DNA of 64,000 nucleotides, taken from Rhodococcus sp. X156. GTDB lineage: Bacteria; Actinomycetota; Actinomycetes; Mycobacteriales; Mycobacteriaceae. A model generated the notes under the pieces. The model ran no database searches. It was not told where the DNA came from and saw only the letters and a list, made by a program, of their open reading frames with translations. The stretch covers positions 2,265,001-2,329,000 of the forward strand of contig NZ_CP034766.1 of assembly GCF_004006015.1 (NCBI RefSeq), read 5' to 3'. The translations under genes and the position numbers were made by a program. Below, one piece after another: positions 54,787-64,000 of the stretch. Every line of letters starts with the position of its first letter. The first letter of the stretch is position 1.

Positions 54787-55752
54787 ATGTTTGCCGTCTA
54801 CGCATCCGAGCCCAATCCCGACAACCCCCTCGCGTCCCTGCGCGTGGGCGAGCGGGAGGCCCCCGTCGCTCCGGAGGGCTGGGTGGAGGTCAACGTCCGC
54901 GCCGCCAGCATCAACATGCACGACCTGTGGACCCTGCGGGGGGTGGGCATCAAGCCCGACCAGTTCCCGATGACCCTGGGCTGCGACGGCGCCGGCACCC
55001 TGGACGACGGCACCGAGGTGGTGCTGCACTCGGTCATCGCCAGCGACGACTGGATGGGCGACGAGACGCTCGACCCCCGACGCACCCTGCTCACCGAGAA
55101 GCACCAGGGCACGTTCGCGGACAAGGTCATCGTGCCGCGGCGCAACGTGCTGCCCAAGCCCGCCGACCTGTCCTTCGCCCAGGCCGCCTGCATGGGCACC
55201 GCCTGGCTGACCGCCTACCGCATGCTGTTCGTGAAGTCGGGCCTGCGCCCGGGCCAGACCATGCTGGTGCAGGGCGCCTCGGGCGGGGTGTCCACCGCGC
55301 TCGTCCAGCTGGGCCGCGCGGCAGGCCTGCGGGTGTGGGTGACCGGACGCAGCGAGGACAAGCGGGCGCTGGCCACCGCGCTGGGTGCGCACGAGACCTT
55401 CGAGTCGGGCGCGCGGCTGCCGGAGAAGGTGGACGGCGTGTTCGAGACGGTGGGCAAGGCCACCTGGGGACACTCGGTGCGCTCGCTCAAGCCGGGTGGG
55501 GTCATCGTGGTCTCCGGCTCCACCAGCGGCCCGGACGCCGACGCCGAGCTGCAGCGGGTCTTCTTCCTCCAGCTGCGGGTCGTCGGCTCCACCATGGGCA
55601 CCCGTGACGAGCTGCAGGACCTGCTGGCGTTCTGCGCGCTCACCGGCATCAGCCCGGAGATCGGGCTGGAGCTGCCGATGGAGCAGGCCGAGCAGGGGTT
55701 GCGGGCGATGCTCGACGGCGACACCGCGGGAAAGATCGTGCTCACTCGCTAG
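54787..55752 (+). CDS. Zinc-binding-type alcohol dehydrogenase/quinone oxidoreductase (MDR)
   Basis: Medium-chain reductase of 321 residues. The N-terminal GroES-like part has SINMHDLWTLRGVGIKPDQF and LGCDGAGTLDDGTEV; the NAD(P) site is TMLVQGASGGVSTALVQLGR. The catalytic zinc Cys of true alcohol dehydrogenases is missing at the expected place, so it is closer to quinone oxidoreductases. ATG 54787 has a TAGGGT box 7 nt upstream and no SD. Substrate unknown. Confidence 0.85.
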   Translation: MFAVYASEPNPDNPLASLRVGEREAPVAPEGWVEVNVRAASINMHDLWTLRGVGIKPDQFPMTLGCDGAGTLDDGTEVVLHSVIASDDWMGDETLDPRRTLLTEKHQGTFADKVIVPRRNVLPKPADLSFAQAACMGTAWLTAYRMLFVKSGLRPGQTMLVQGASGGVSTALVQLGRAAGLRVWVTGRSEDKRALATALGAHETFESGARLPEKVDGVFETVGKATWGHSVRSLKPGGVIVVSGSTSGPDADAELQRVFFLQLRVVGSTMGTRDELQDLLAFCALTGISPEIGLELPMEQAEQGLRAMLDGDTAGKIVLTR

Positions 55753-55820
55753 ATCGTGATCCGGCGCACCCGGAGGGCGCACAAGCCCACAGGTGGCTCC
55801 TGGTGGGGAAGGATGCAGGA

Positions 55821-57797
55821 ATGTCAGCACCGCCGACACCGCCAGGAACCCCGCCGCCCGGGATGGTGACCTCCCCGGTCCGCAGCCAGTTCCCCCCGAT
55901 CGCCGACTACGCCTTCCTGTCGGACTGCGAGAACACCTGCCTCATCGCGCCCAACGGGTCGGTGGAGTGGATGTGCCTGCCCCGGCCGGACTCCCCCAGC
56001 GTCTTCGGGGCGATCCTCGATCGCGGCGCCGGGCACTTCCGGCTCGGCCCGTACGGGGTGAGCGTCCCGGCCGCGCGCCGCTACCTGCCCGGCAGCCTCA
56101 TGGTGGAGACCACCTGGCAGACCGAGACGGGCTGGATCATCGTGCGCGACGCGCTGGTGATGGGGCCCTGGCACAACACCGACGAGCGGTCGCGGACGCA
56201 CAAGCGCACCCCCAGCGACTGGGACGCCGAGCACATCCTGCTGCGGACGGTGCGCTGCGTCAGCGGCACGGTGGAGCTGGAGCTGAGCTGCGAGCCGGCC
56301 TACGACTACCACCGCCGGGACCTCACCTGGGAGTACTCCGGCCCGGTGTACGGCGAGGCGGTGGCCCGGTGCACCGAGCCCGCCGACGGCAAGGCCGAGC
56401 GGCGCGACACCTTCCCCGACCTCCGGCTGACCACCAACCTGCGCCTGGGCCTGGAGGGCCGCGAGGCCCGCGCCCGGACCCGGCTGCACGAGGGCGACGA
56501 CGTGTTCGTGGCGCTGTCGTGGTCGGAGCTGCCGGTGCCGCAGGACTACGCCGAGGCCGCGGACAAGATGTGGAAGACCGGCGAGTGCTGGCGGCAGTGG
56601 ATCGCCGCCGGCAGCTTCCCCGACCACCCGTGGCGCAGCTTCCTGCAGCAGAGCGCGCTGGCGCTGAAGGGACTGACCTACTCCCCCACCGGAGCCCTGC
56701 TGGCCGCCTCCACCACCTCGCTTCCGGAGACCGCCGGCGGGGAGCGCAACTGGGACTACCGCTACGCCTGGGTGCGCGACTCCACCTTCGCGCTGTGGGG
56801 GCTGTACACCCTGGGCCTGGACCGTGAGGCCAACGACTTCTTCGCCTTCATCGCCGACGTCTCCAGCGCCACCAACGGCTCGCCGCACCCGCTGCAGGTG
56901 ATGTACGCCGTGGGCGGGGAGCGTGAGCTGGTGGAGAGCGAGCTCGACCACCTGTCCGGCTACGGCGGGGCGCGGCCGGTGCGCATCGGCAACGGCGCGT
57001 ACAACCAGCGCCAGCACGACATCTGGGGCTCCGTGCTGGACTCGGTGTACCTGCACACCCGCTCCCGCGAGCACGTGCCCGAGCAGCTGTGGCCGCTGCT
57101 CAAGGCGCAGGTGGAGCAGGCGATCGAGCACTGGCGCGAGCCCGACCGCGGCATCTGGGAGGTGCGCGGCGAGCCGCAGCACTTCGTCTCGTCCAAGCTG
57201 ATGTGCTGGGTGGCGCTGGACCGCGGGGTGCGGCTGGCCAAGCTGCACGGCGAGGACTCCTACGCGGAGAAGTGGGCCCGCGTCGCCCAGGAGATCCACG
57301 ACGACGTCACCACGCACGGGGTGGACGAGCGCGGCGCCTTCGTGCAGCGCTACGGCTCCGACGACCTGGACGCCTCGCTGCTGCTGGTGCCGCTGCTGCG
57401 GTTCCTGCCCGCCGACGACCCTCGGGTGCGCACCACGGTGCTGGCCATCGCTGAGGAGCTCACCGAGGACGGGCTGGTGCTGCGGTACAAGACCGACGCC
57501 ACAGACGACGGCCTGGAGGGCGAGGAGGGCACCTTCACCATCTGCTCGTTCTGGCTGGTGTCGGCGCTGGTGGAGATCGGGGAGCTCAAGCGGGCCCGGC
57601 ACCTGTGCGAGCGGCTGCTCTCCTACGCCAGCGCGCTGCAGCTCTACGCCGAGGAGATAGACCCCAAGACCGGCCGCCACATGGGCAACTTCCCGCAGGC
57701 CTTCACCCACCTGGCGCTGATCAACGCCGTGGTGCACGTGATCCGGGCGGAGCAGGAGGACGGCGGCAGCTTCCAGCCCGCGCACAGCGGACCGTAG
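55821..57797 (+). CDS. GH15 glycoside hydrolase, trehalase-like
   Basis: The 658-residue enzyme has the bacterial GH15 layout: an N-terminal beta domain (PPIADYAFLSDCENTCLIAP, SVEWMCLPRPDSPSVFGAIL) and a six-hairpin catalytic domain. Marks are ERNWDYRYAWVRDSTFALWG, the general acid Glu in DRGIWEVRGEPQHFVSSK and the base Glu in EEIDPKTGRHMGNFPQAFTH. M. tuberculosis Rv2402, in the same place before lepA, is as I recall a characterised trehalase of this family, so trehalose is a likely substrate. Glucoamylase or glucodextranase activity are alternatives. No signal peptide is seen, so it acts in the cytoplasm. Confidence 0.88.
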   Translation: MSAPPTPPGTPPPGMVTSPVRSQFPPIADYAFLSDCENTCLIAPNGSVEWMCLPRPDSPSVFGAILDRGAGHFRLGPYGVSVPAARRYLPGSLMVETTWQTETGWIIVRDALVMGPWHNTDERSRTHKRTPSDWDAEHILLRTVRCVSGTVELELSCEPAYDYHRRDLTWEYSGPVYGEAVARCTEPADGKAERRDTFPDLRLTTNLRLGLEGREARARTRLHEGDDVFVALSWSELPVPQDYAEAADKMWKTGECWRQWIAAGSFPDHPWRSFLQQSALALKGLTYSPTGALLAASTTSLPETAGGERNWDYRYAWVRDSTFALWGLYTLGLDREANDFFAFIADVSSATNGSPHPLQVMYAVGGERELVESELDHLSGYGGARPVRIGNGAYNQRQHDIWGSVLDSVYLHTRSREHVPEQLWPLLKAQVEQAIEHWREPDRGIWEVRGEPQHFVSSKLMCWVALDRGVRLAKLHGEDSYAEKWARVAQEIHDDVTTHGVDERGAFVQRYGSDDLDASLLLVPLLRFLPADDPRVRTTVLAIAEELTEDGLVLRYKTDATDDGLEGEEGTFTICSFWLVSALVEIGELKRARHLCERLLSYASALQLYAEEIDPKTGRHMGNFPQAFTHLALINAVVHVIRAEQEDGGSFQPAHSGP

Positions 57798-57805
57798 CCG
57801 CAGCC

Positions 57806-58849
57806 CTAGTGCAGTCCGGCTGCCACCGCGCGCACCACGTCGGCGGCGGGGATCGCGTGCGCGAGCGAGTGCTGCTCCCCCGCCCACAGCGCGACCGCAG
57901 CCTCGTCGCCCGCGGCGGCGGAGGCCGCGCGGATCGGCTGCGACGCCCGGTTGAGGTGCGGGTACAGCGCGGGCGCGCCGTCGGTCAGCTCGTCCAGCAG
58001 CGCGTTGCGGATGCCCCGCGCGGGCCGGCCGGAGAACGCCCGCGTCACCGCGGTCGGCCGGTCCGACGCCAGCGCCGCGCGGTGCGGTGCTGCGGTGCCC
58101 GCCTCCGGGCAGAGCAGGAACGCCGTGCCCAGCTGGGCCGCCCGTGCCCCGGCCGAGAGCACCTGCGCCACCGCCGCGGCGTCGGCCAGTCCCCCGGCAG
58201 CCACCAGCGGCAGGTCGGTCACCGACTGCACCAGCCCCAGCAGCTGGAGCAGCGGCACCTGCTGGTCGGGGTCGTCCAGGGCGGTGGTGAAGCAGCCGCG
58301 GTGCCCGCCCGCCTCCGGCCCCTGCACCACCAGTGCGTCCAGGCCCGACTCCGCCGCCAGCCGCGCCTCGGCGCGGCTCGTCACCGTCGTCCACACCTCG
58401 GTGCCCAGCGCGTGCAGCTCCTGCACCACCTCCCGCGGCGGCGCGCCGAAGTGGAAGGTGACCAGCGATACCGGGTGCGCCACCAGCCAGTCGATCTTGG
58501 CCCGCCAGTGGTCGTCGTCCCACGCCGCCTCGCCGCGGCGCACGCCGTAGCGCTGCGCCCACGTCTCCAGCGTGGCCAGGTGCCGGTCCAGGGCCGCCCG
58601 CCCGTCCGCGTCCAGGGTGGGCTCGGCGGTGGGCAGGAAGAGGTTCACCCCGAACACGCCGTTCGCACCGATGGCGGGACGCAGCGCCTGCACCCGATCG
58701 CCCATCGCGTCCACCGACAGGTTGGCCCCAGCCAGCACGCCGAGGCCGCCGGCGGTGGAGACGGCCGCGGCCAGCTGCACCGTGCTGGGCCCGCCGGCCA
58801 TCGGCGCTCCGATGATGGGGACCGGCAGACGCTCCAGCAGCGGCGACAC
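57806..58849 (-). CDS. Nitronate monooxygenase (2-nitropropane dioxygenase family)
   Basis: FMN-dependent TIM-barrel enzyme that oxidises alkyl nitronates such as propionate 3-nitronate. The 347 residues begin PVPIIGAPMAGGPSTVQLAA and include GLGVLAGANL, VVQGPEAGGHRGCF, VAAGGLADAAAVAQVLSAGA and AAQLGTAFLLCPEAGT, the FMN phosphate region. GTG 58849 starts 4 bp after the lepA stop, so it may be cotranscribed with lepA. A general detoxification role is likely, but enoyl-ACP reductase FabK is a related alternative. Confidence 0.86.
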   Translation of the reverse strand: MSPLLERLPVPIIGAPMAGGPSTVQLAAAVSTAGGLGVLAGANLSVDAMGDRVQALRPAIGANGVFGVNLFLPTAEPTLDADGRAALDRHLATLETWAQRYGVRRGEAAWDDDHWRAKIDWLVAHPVSLVTFHFGAPPREVVQELHALGTEVWTTVTSRAEARLAAESGLDALVVQGPEAGGHRGCFTTALDDPDQQVPLLQLLGLVQSVTDLPLVAAGGLADAAAVAQVLSAGARAAQLGTAFLLCPEAGTAAPHRAALASDRPTAVTRAFSGRPARGIRNALLDELTDGAPALYPHLNRASQPIRAASAAAGDEAAVALWAGEQHSLAHAIPAADVVRAVAAGLH

Positions 58850-58853
58850 GGGG

Positions 58854-60716
<1,863 letters not shown>

Positions 60717-60840
60717 GAGACACTCCCTGGTCCAGGTGGTGGCGGCTTGGCTCCATGGTCCCATGCGCGCGGCCCGTCCCGAGCACGCCGGAGGTGTTCG
60801 CCGGTGCGGCGTCCCTCAGACGGGTCTCCCCGCGGGGTCG

Positions 60841-60846
60841 TAAGGT
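60841..60846 (+). promoter_or_regulatory. -10 box TAAGGT before the PemK-like gene
   Basis: TAAGGT is 8 nt before GTG 60855, giving a leaderless or nearly leaderless transcript. Confidence 0.5.
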
Positions 60847-60854
60847 CGGGCCCC

Positions 60855-61388
60855 GTGGCGAGCATCTGGAAGTCCGTGGCACGGCAGGTCGGCAGGCTCG
60901 CGGTGCGGGAGGGCCCCCGGCTGCTGCGACGGCTGCAGAGCTCCCGCGCCCCGCTCCCGGCCCCCACCGGTGTGGCCGGCCGGCCCGTCGCCACCCGCAC
61001 GGTCCCCACCGCGCAACGTGCCCGCACCATCAGCTACTCCCCCTCCCTGGACGGCCAGGCCGACCCGGGTGAGGTGGTCTGGACCTGGGTCGCCTACGAG
61101 GAGGACGCGCACCAGGGCAAGGACCGCCCGGTGCTGGTGGTCGGCCGCGAGGGCCCCGGCGTGCTGCTGGGGCTGATGCTCTCCAGCCAGAGCCACCGGG
61201 ACGGCCAACCGGGGTGGCTGTCGCTGGGCACCGGCTCGTGGGACGCCGAGGGACGGCCCAGCTGGGTGCGCCTGGACCGGGTGCTCGACGTGCCCGAGGA
61301 GGGCATTCGCCGGGAGGGCGCCGTGATGGCCCGCCAGGACTTCGACGTGGTGGCCGCCCGGCTGCGGGCCGACCACGGCTGGCGCTAG
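60855..61388 (+). CDS. PemK/MazF-fold protein, probably not a toxin-antitoxin module
   Basis: The 177 residues have a basic N-terminal extension followed by a PemK/CcdB-type core: GEVVWTWVAYEEDAHQGKDR, then PVLVVGREGPGVLLGLMLSS and SWVRLDRVLDVPEEGIRREG. No antitoxin gene is adjacent on either side. The gene lies between lepA and rpsT as does Rv2405 in M. tuberculosis by recall, so it is a conserved chromosomal gene. The convergent TauE gene overlaps it by 4 bp. RNase activity is possible but not shown. Confidence 0.8.
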   Translation: MASIWKSVARQVGRLAVREGPRLLRRLQSSRAPLPAPTGVAGRPVATRTVPTAQRARTISYSPSLDGQADPGEVVWTWVAYEEDAHQGKDRPVLVVGREGPGVLLGLMLSSQSHRDGQPGWLSLGTGSWDAEGRPSWVRLDRVLDVPEEGIRREGAVMARQDFDVVAARLRADHGWR

Positions 61389-62188
61389 AACGAGCCGGCG
61401 ATCTTCCAGGACAGGCTCAGCGCCAGCAGCCCGGCGACCACCAGGAACACCCGGCGGACGAAGGCCGAGCCCAGCTTGATGGCCAGCCGCGCGCCGAGCG
61501 TGGCGCCAGCCAGGTTGCCCACCGCCATGCAGCCGCCCACGCCCCACACCACCAGCCCGTGCGGGGCGAAGTAGGCCAGGGCGCCGAGGTTGGTGGCCAC
61601 GTTGGCCAGCTTGGCCGTGGCCGAGGCGGCCAGGAAGGCGTAGCCGATCCAGCCGACCAGCACGAAGACCAGGAACGAGCCGGTGCCCGGGCCGGCCAGG
61701 CCGTCGTAGGCACCGATCAGCGCTCCGGCCACCATCATCGCCACCACCCGGGCGCGGCCGTGGAAGCGGTGGTTCTCCTCCACCCCCAGCGACGGGCGGG
61801 CCAGGGTGTAGGCGCCCACCACCACGATGGCCACCAGCACCACCACGTTGAGCGCCGTGGCGGGCAGTGCGGTGGCGAAGGCGGCGCCGCCCACCGAGCC
61901 GGCCGCGGCCGCCGCAGCCATCAGGCCGGCGGCCCGCCAGTCCATCGGGGTGCGCCGGGCGTAGGTGATGGTGGCTGCCGAGGTGCCCACCACCGACGAC
62001 ACCTTGTTGGTGGCCACCGCCAGCACCGAGGCCCCGGGCAGCAGGAGCAGCAGGGCGGGCAGCTGGATGAGCCCACCCCCACCGACCACCGCGTCCACCG
62101 CGCCGGCGACGAACGCGGCCAGCACCAGCAGCAGCAGCGCGGAGACGCTGATGCCCGCAAATCCTGGCCAGGTCAGCGTCGTGTCCAC
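61385..62188 (-). CDS. TauE/SafE family membrane permease (second copy)
   Basis: The 267 residues have seven or eight membrane segments and the family repeats FVAGAVDAVVGGGGLIQLPA and GALIGAYDGLAGPGTGSFLV, with TNKVSSVVGTSAATITYARR in the N-terminal half. It differs strongly from the TauE at 52756, so it is not a recent duplicate; this subtype is the common one of unknown substrate. GTG 62188 has TAGCGT 8 nt upstream (minus strand), pointing to a leaderless mRNA and away from the longer frame back to 62263. Confidence 0.85.
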   Translation of the reverse strand: MDTTLTWPGFAGISVSALLLLVLAAFVAGAVDAVVGGGGLIQLPALLLLLPGASVLAVATNKVSSVVGTSAATITYARRTPMDWRAAGLMAAAAAAGSVGGAAFATALPATALNVVVLVAIVVVGAYTLARPSLGVEENHRFHGRARVVAMMVAGALIGAYDGLAGPGTGSFLVFVLVGWIGYAFLAASATAKLANVATNLGALAYFAPHGLVVWGVGGCMAVGNLAGATLGARLAIKLGSAFVRRVFLVVAGLLALSLSWKIAGSF

Positions 62189-62196
62189 GGCTGCGC

Positions 62197-62202
62197 ACGC
62201 TA
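62197..62202 (-). promoter_or_regulatory. -10 box TAGCGT of the second TauE gene
   Basis: On the minus strand TAGCGT is followed by 8 nt and GTG 62188. Confidence 0.45.
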
Positions 62203-62319
62203 TCGCCCGCACCGCGGTTTGAGGATCCGGGTGCACCACTGATAACCTTCGTGGTCGGCGCATGTTTGACCTGCGCAGCTGATCTTTCCCACACTCGACT
62301 GAACTAGAGGGCGAAACGC

Positions 62320-62586
62320 GTGGCCAACATCAAGTCCCAGGTGAAGCGGATCCGCACCAACGAGCGGCAGCGACTGCGCAACCAGTCGGTGAAGTCCTCG
62401 CTGCGCACCGCGATCCGTCACTTCCGTGAGGCGGCCGCGAGCGGCAACAAGGAGCAGGCCGCCGAGGCCCTGCAGGTTGCCTCCCGCAAGCTGGACAAGG
62501 CGGCCAGCAAGGGCGTCATCCACGCCAACCAGGCAGCGAACAAGAAGTCGGCGATGGCCCAGGCGGCCAACAAGATCGACGCCTGA
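62320..62586 (+). CDS. rpsT: 30S ribosomal protein S20
   Basis: S20 binds 16S rRNA at the base of the body. The 88 residues start [20 protein letters not shown] and have the Lys/Arg/Ala-rich helical bundle up to [23 protein letters not shown] 62320 follows GAGGG. The gene is alone between a divergent TauE gene and convergent holA, and ends at a strong terminator, typical for rpsT. Confidence 0.98.
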   Translation: MANIKSQVKRIRTNERQRLRNQSVKSSLRTAIRHFREAAASGNKEQAAEALQVASRKLDKAASKGVIHANQAANKKSAMAQAANKIDA

Positions 62587-62612
62587 CTCGCTCCACCCGA
62601 ACACCGCTCCAC

Positions 62613-62658
62613 CACGCAGAGCCGCCCAGGTCGTCACGACCGGGCGGCTTTCTGCGTG
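62613..62658. terminator. rpsT/holA bidirectional terminator
   Basis: Three nested paired blocks, CACGCAG/CTGCGTG, AGCCGCCC/GGGCGGCT and GGTCGT/ACGACC, form a long interrupted hairpin between two convergent genes. Confidence 0.8.
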
Positions 62659-62667
62659 CACGGGCAC

Positions 62668-63666
62668 TCAGCGGCGGTGCAGCTCGACGACAGCCAGCAC
62701 GGCCCGCTCCACGGCGTAGTCGTTGTCGGCCGCGGCACCCTTGACGTCGGCGTTGAGCCGGGCCACCACCTGCAGCGCCTCGCCCAGCGCCTGCGCCGAC
62801 CACCCGCGCGACTGGGCGACGGCCTTCTTCACCTTCCACGGTGGCATGCCCAGCTGACCGGCCAGCCGGAACGGGTCGCCCCCGGCCGAGGCGCTCACCC
62901 GGGCGATGGTGCGCACCGCGTCGGCCAGGGCGTCGGCCAGCAGCACGTGCGGGACCCCCAGCTGGGTGGCCCAGCGCAGCGACTCCAGGGCAGCGGCCCG
63001 GTTGCCGGCCACCGCCTTCTCCGCCACGTCGAACCCGGTGACCTCCGCCCGCCCGCGGTGGTAGCGGTGCACCGCGGCCACGTCGATGGGGCCGGCGGTG
63101 TCCGCCACCAGCTGCGAGCAGGCCGCCGACAGCTCCCGCAGGTCTGACCCGACGGCCTCCAGCAGCGCCGTCACCGCGTCCGCGGTGGGCTTGGCCCCGG
63201 CGCCGCGCAGCTCGGCGCGGACGAAGTCGGCCAGCTCGGCCGCCCGGGTGATCTTGGCGGCGGCGTGCACCTGGGCGCCGGCCTTGCGCAACGTGTCCAC
63301 CATCGCCTTGGACCGGCCGCCTCCGGCGTGCACCACCACCAGGACCACGCCCTCGGGCAGGTCGGTGGCGGCACTGAGGATGAGGGCCACCGCGTCCTTT
63401 CCCGCCTCCTGGGCAGCCTCCAGCACGAGGATCCGCGCCTCGGCGAACAGCGAGGGGCTGAGCATCTCCGCCAGCTCAGGGCCAGACACCGCACCCGCAC
63501 GCACCTTCTGCACGTCCGCCGCCGGGTCGGCGAGGCGGGCGTGGGTGACGATGCCCTCCACGGCCCGGTCGACCAGCAGCTCCTCGTCGCCCAGCACCAG
63601 GTGCAGGCGCTGCTGCTCGGTGCCGCTCGCCGGGTCCTGCGCCGTGTGCTGTGCTGCCCTCGCCAT
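62668..63666 (-). CDS. holA: DNA polymerase III delta subunit
   Basis: HolA opens the sliding clamp in the clamp loader. The 332 residues have the divergent AAA-like first domains ([40 protein letters not shown]) and the C-terminal text [43 protein letters not shown] 63666. Position next to rpsT is conserved in actinobacteria (Rv2412-Rv2413c by recall). Confidence 0.94.
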   Translation of the reverse strand: MARAAQHTAQDPASGTEQQRLHLVLGDEELLVDRAVEGIVTHARLADPAADVQKVRAGAVSGPELAEMLSPSLFAEARILVLEAAQEAGKDAVALILSAATDLPEGVVLVVVHAGGGRSKAMVDTLRKAGAQVHAAAKITRAAELADFVRAELRGAGAKPTADAVTALLEAVGSDLRELSAACSQLVADTAGPIDVAAVHRYHRGRAEVTGFDVAEKAVAGNRAAALESLRWATQLGVPHVLLADALADAVRTIARVSASAGGDPFRLAGQLGMPPWKVKKAVAQSRGWSAQALGEALQVVARLNADVKGAAADNDYAVERAVLAVVELHRR

Positions 63667-63774
63667 GCCTCAGATCGTCCCACGACGCCCGGACACCGCG
63701 GCCGCGCCGGCTGCCAAACCGGTCCAAAACCCTGCTTTACCTGGGCTTTGTGTGACTCGACAGACATCGAACCA

Positions 63775-63845
63775 GGGTGCTTACTCACGCGAAGCATGTA
63801 TATAGTTGTTTTTAGCACGCATATTCGATCACTTGTGGGGACTTA
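63775..63845 (+). promoter_or_regulatory. AT-rich promoter region of the MarR gene
   Basis: This stretch is strikingly AT-rich for the window and includes TATAGT (63801-63806) as a good -10 and the partial inverted pair CGAAGCATG/CACGCATATTCG. It sits between divergent holA and the MarR-type gene. The AT-rich patch may hold an operator for autoregulation. Confidence 0.5.
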
Positions 63846-64000
63846 GTGTCAGTGTCACGCGCCACCGTCGAGGCTCTCGTCGACGAGATCATGCACTTTG
63901 GCAGGGCGCTGCGGATCAGCCTCTCCAACGCCGACGACGGCCCCTTGCCGTTGCCGCTGGAGGGCGTGCTGCAGGTGCTCGCCAACAACGGCGAGTGCCG
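63846..64000 (+). CDS. MarR-family regulator, 3' end outside window
   Basis: GTG 63846 (or GTG 63852) with GGGG five bases upstream starts an ORF that runs off the window. The visible 51 residues (TVEALVDEIMHFGRALRISL and on to LEGVLQVLANNGEC) match the first helices of MarR proteins up to the start of the winged helix. The effector and targets cannot be predicted. It is divergent from holA. Confidence 0.75.
   Translation, partial: MSVSRATVEALVDEIMHFGRALRISLSNADDGPLPLPLEGVLQVLANNGEC

Noticed and set aside
60855-61388. Type II toxin-antitoxin operon
   Set aside because: No antitoxin-sized ORF precedes or follows the PemK-like gene, and the gene is in a conserved housekeeping neighbourhood.

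Overview
The window is chromosomal DNA from a high-GC actinobacterium. Evidence: strong G/C third-position bias, many GTG starts, ATGA/GTGA overlaps between genes, TANNNT-type -10 boxes directly in front of start codons, a PucR-type regulator beside a discrete fabD-fabH-acpP-fabF-accD operon, DUF3145, dnaJ2-hrcA pairing and Cys-rich leader peptides. From recalled gene order, most of the window is a compressed version of the Mycobacterium tuberculosis stretch from Rv2241 (aceE) to Rv2413c (holA). The fabH gene inside the operon and a single KAS gene argue against Mycobacterium itself. Pseudonocardiales or a neighbouring Mycobacteriales lineage fits best, but genus cannot be read from the sequence. 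No mobile element, CRISPR array or prophage is visible.

Layout. 1-6.0 kb: an edge-truncated lipoprotein, aceE, a BluB-type DMB synthase and an orphan family-5 substrate-binding lipoprotein. 6.2-13.2 kb: the fatty-acid synthesis cluster (FasR-like regulator, fabD, fabH, acpP, fabF, accD) and DUF3145. 13.2-18.5 kb: accessory genes, namely a secreted GH25 muramidase, a secreted lipase, and an HsaA/HsaC-like monooxygenase and dioxygenase pair with a small upstream ORF. 18.7-30 kb: two tRNAs, dnaG, an ECF41-type sigma factor facing its CMD-family partner gene, an acyl-CoA ligase, dgt, a DUF218 protein, XdhC, an F420-type nitroreductase and glyS. 30-43.5 kb: zinc regulators, then a long minus-strand housekeeping run (uppS, recO, era, CNNM/CBS protein, ybeY, phoH, rsmE, dnaJ2, hrcA, hemW). 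43.6-54.4 kb: sulfur assimilation (Cys leader peptide, sirA, zinc-ribbon protein, cysH, cysD, cysN) and a divergent sulfonate-type ABC importer plus TauE permease with its own leader peptide and an Rrf2 regulator. 54.4-64 kb: small membrane proteins, MDR oxidoreductase, GH15 trehalase-like enzyme, nitronate monooxygenase, lepA, PemK-fold protein, a second TauE, rpsT, holA and the start of a MarR regulator.

How they work together. The FAS genes form one translationally coupled operon, with a 19-bp inverted repeat before fabD as the likely operator of the adjacent regulator. The two sulfur operons each begin with a short ORF sharing the RR-(L)-HVDL-x-R signature of actinobacterial Cys leader peptides, suggesting joint control by cysteine supply. 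The ECF41 pair carries a TGTCACG-N16-CGTC element in front of the partner gene.

The least-explained signals are small. They include a 26-bp tandem duplication between uppS and the next gene that creates two 9-residue mini-ORFs in a perfect GTGA chain, three genes whose 3' ends including the stop codon are repeated, an apparent ATT start for lepA, a 43-residue ORF with a strong SD coupled to the HsaA-like gene, and many apparently leaderless genes.
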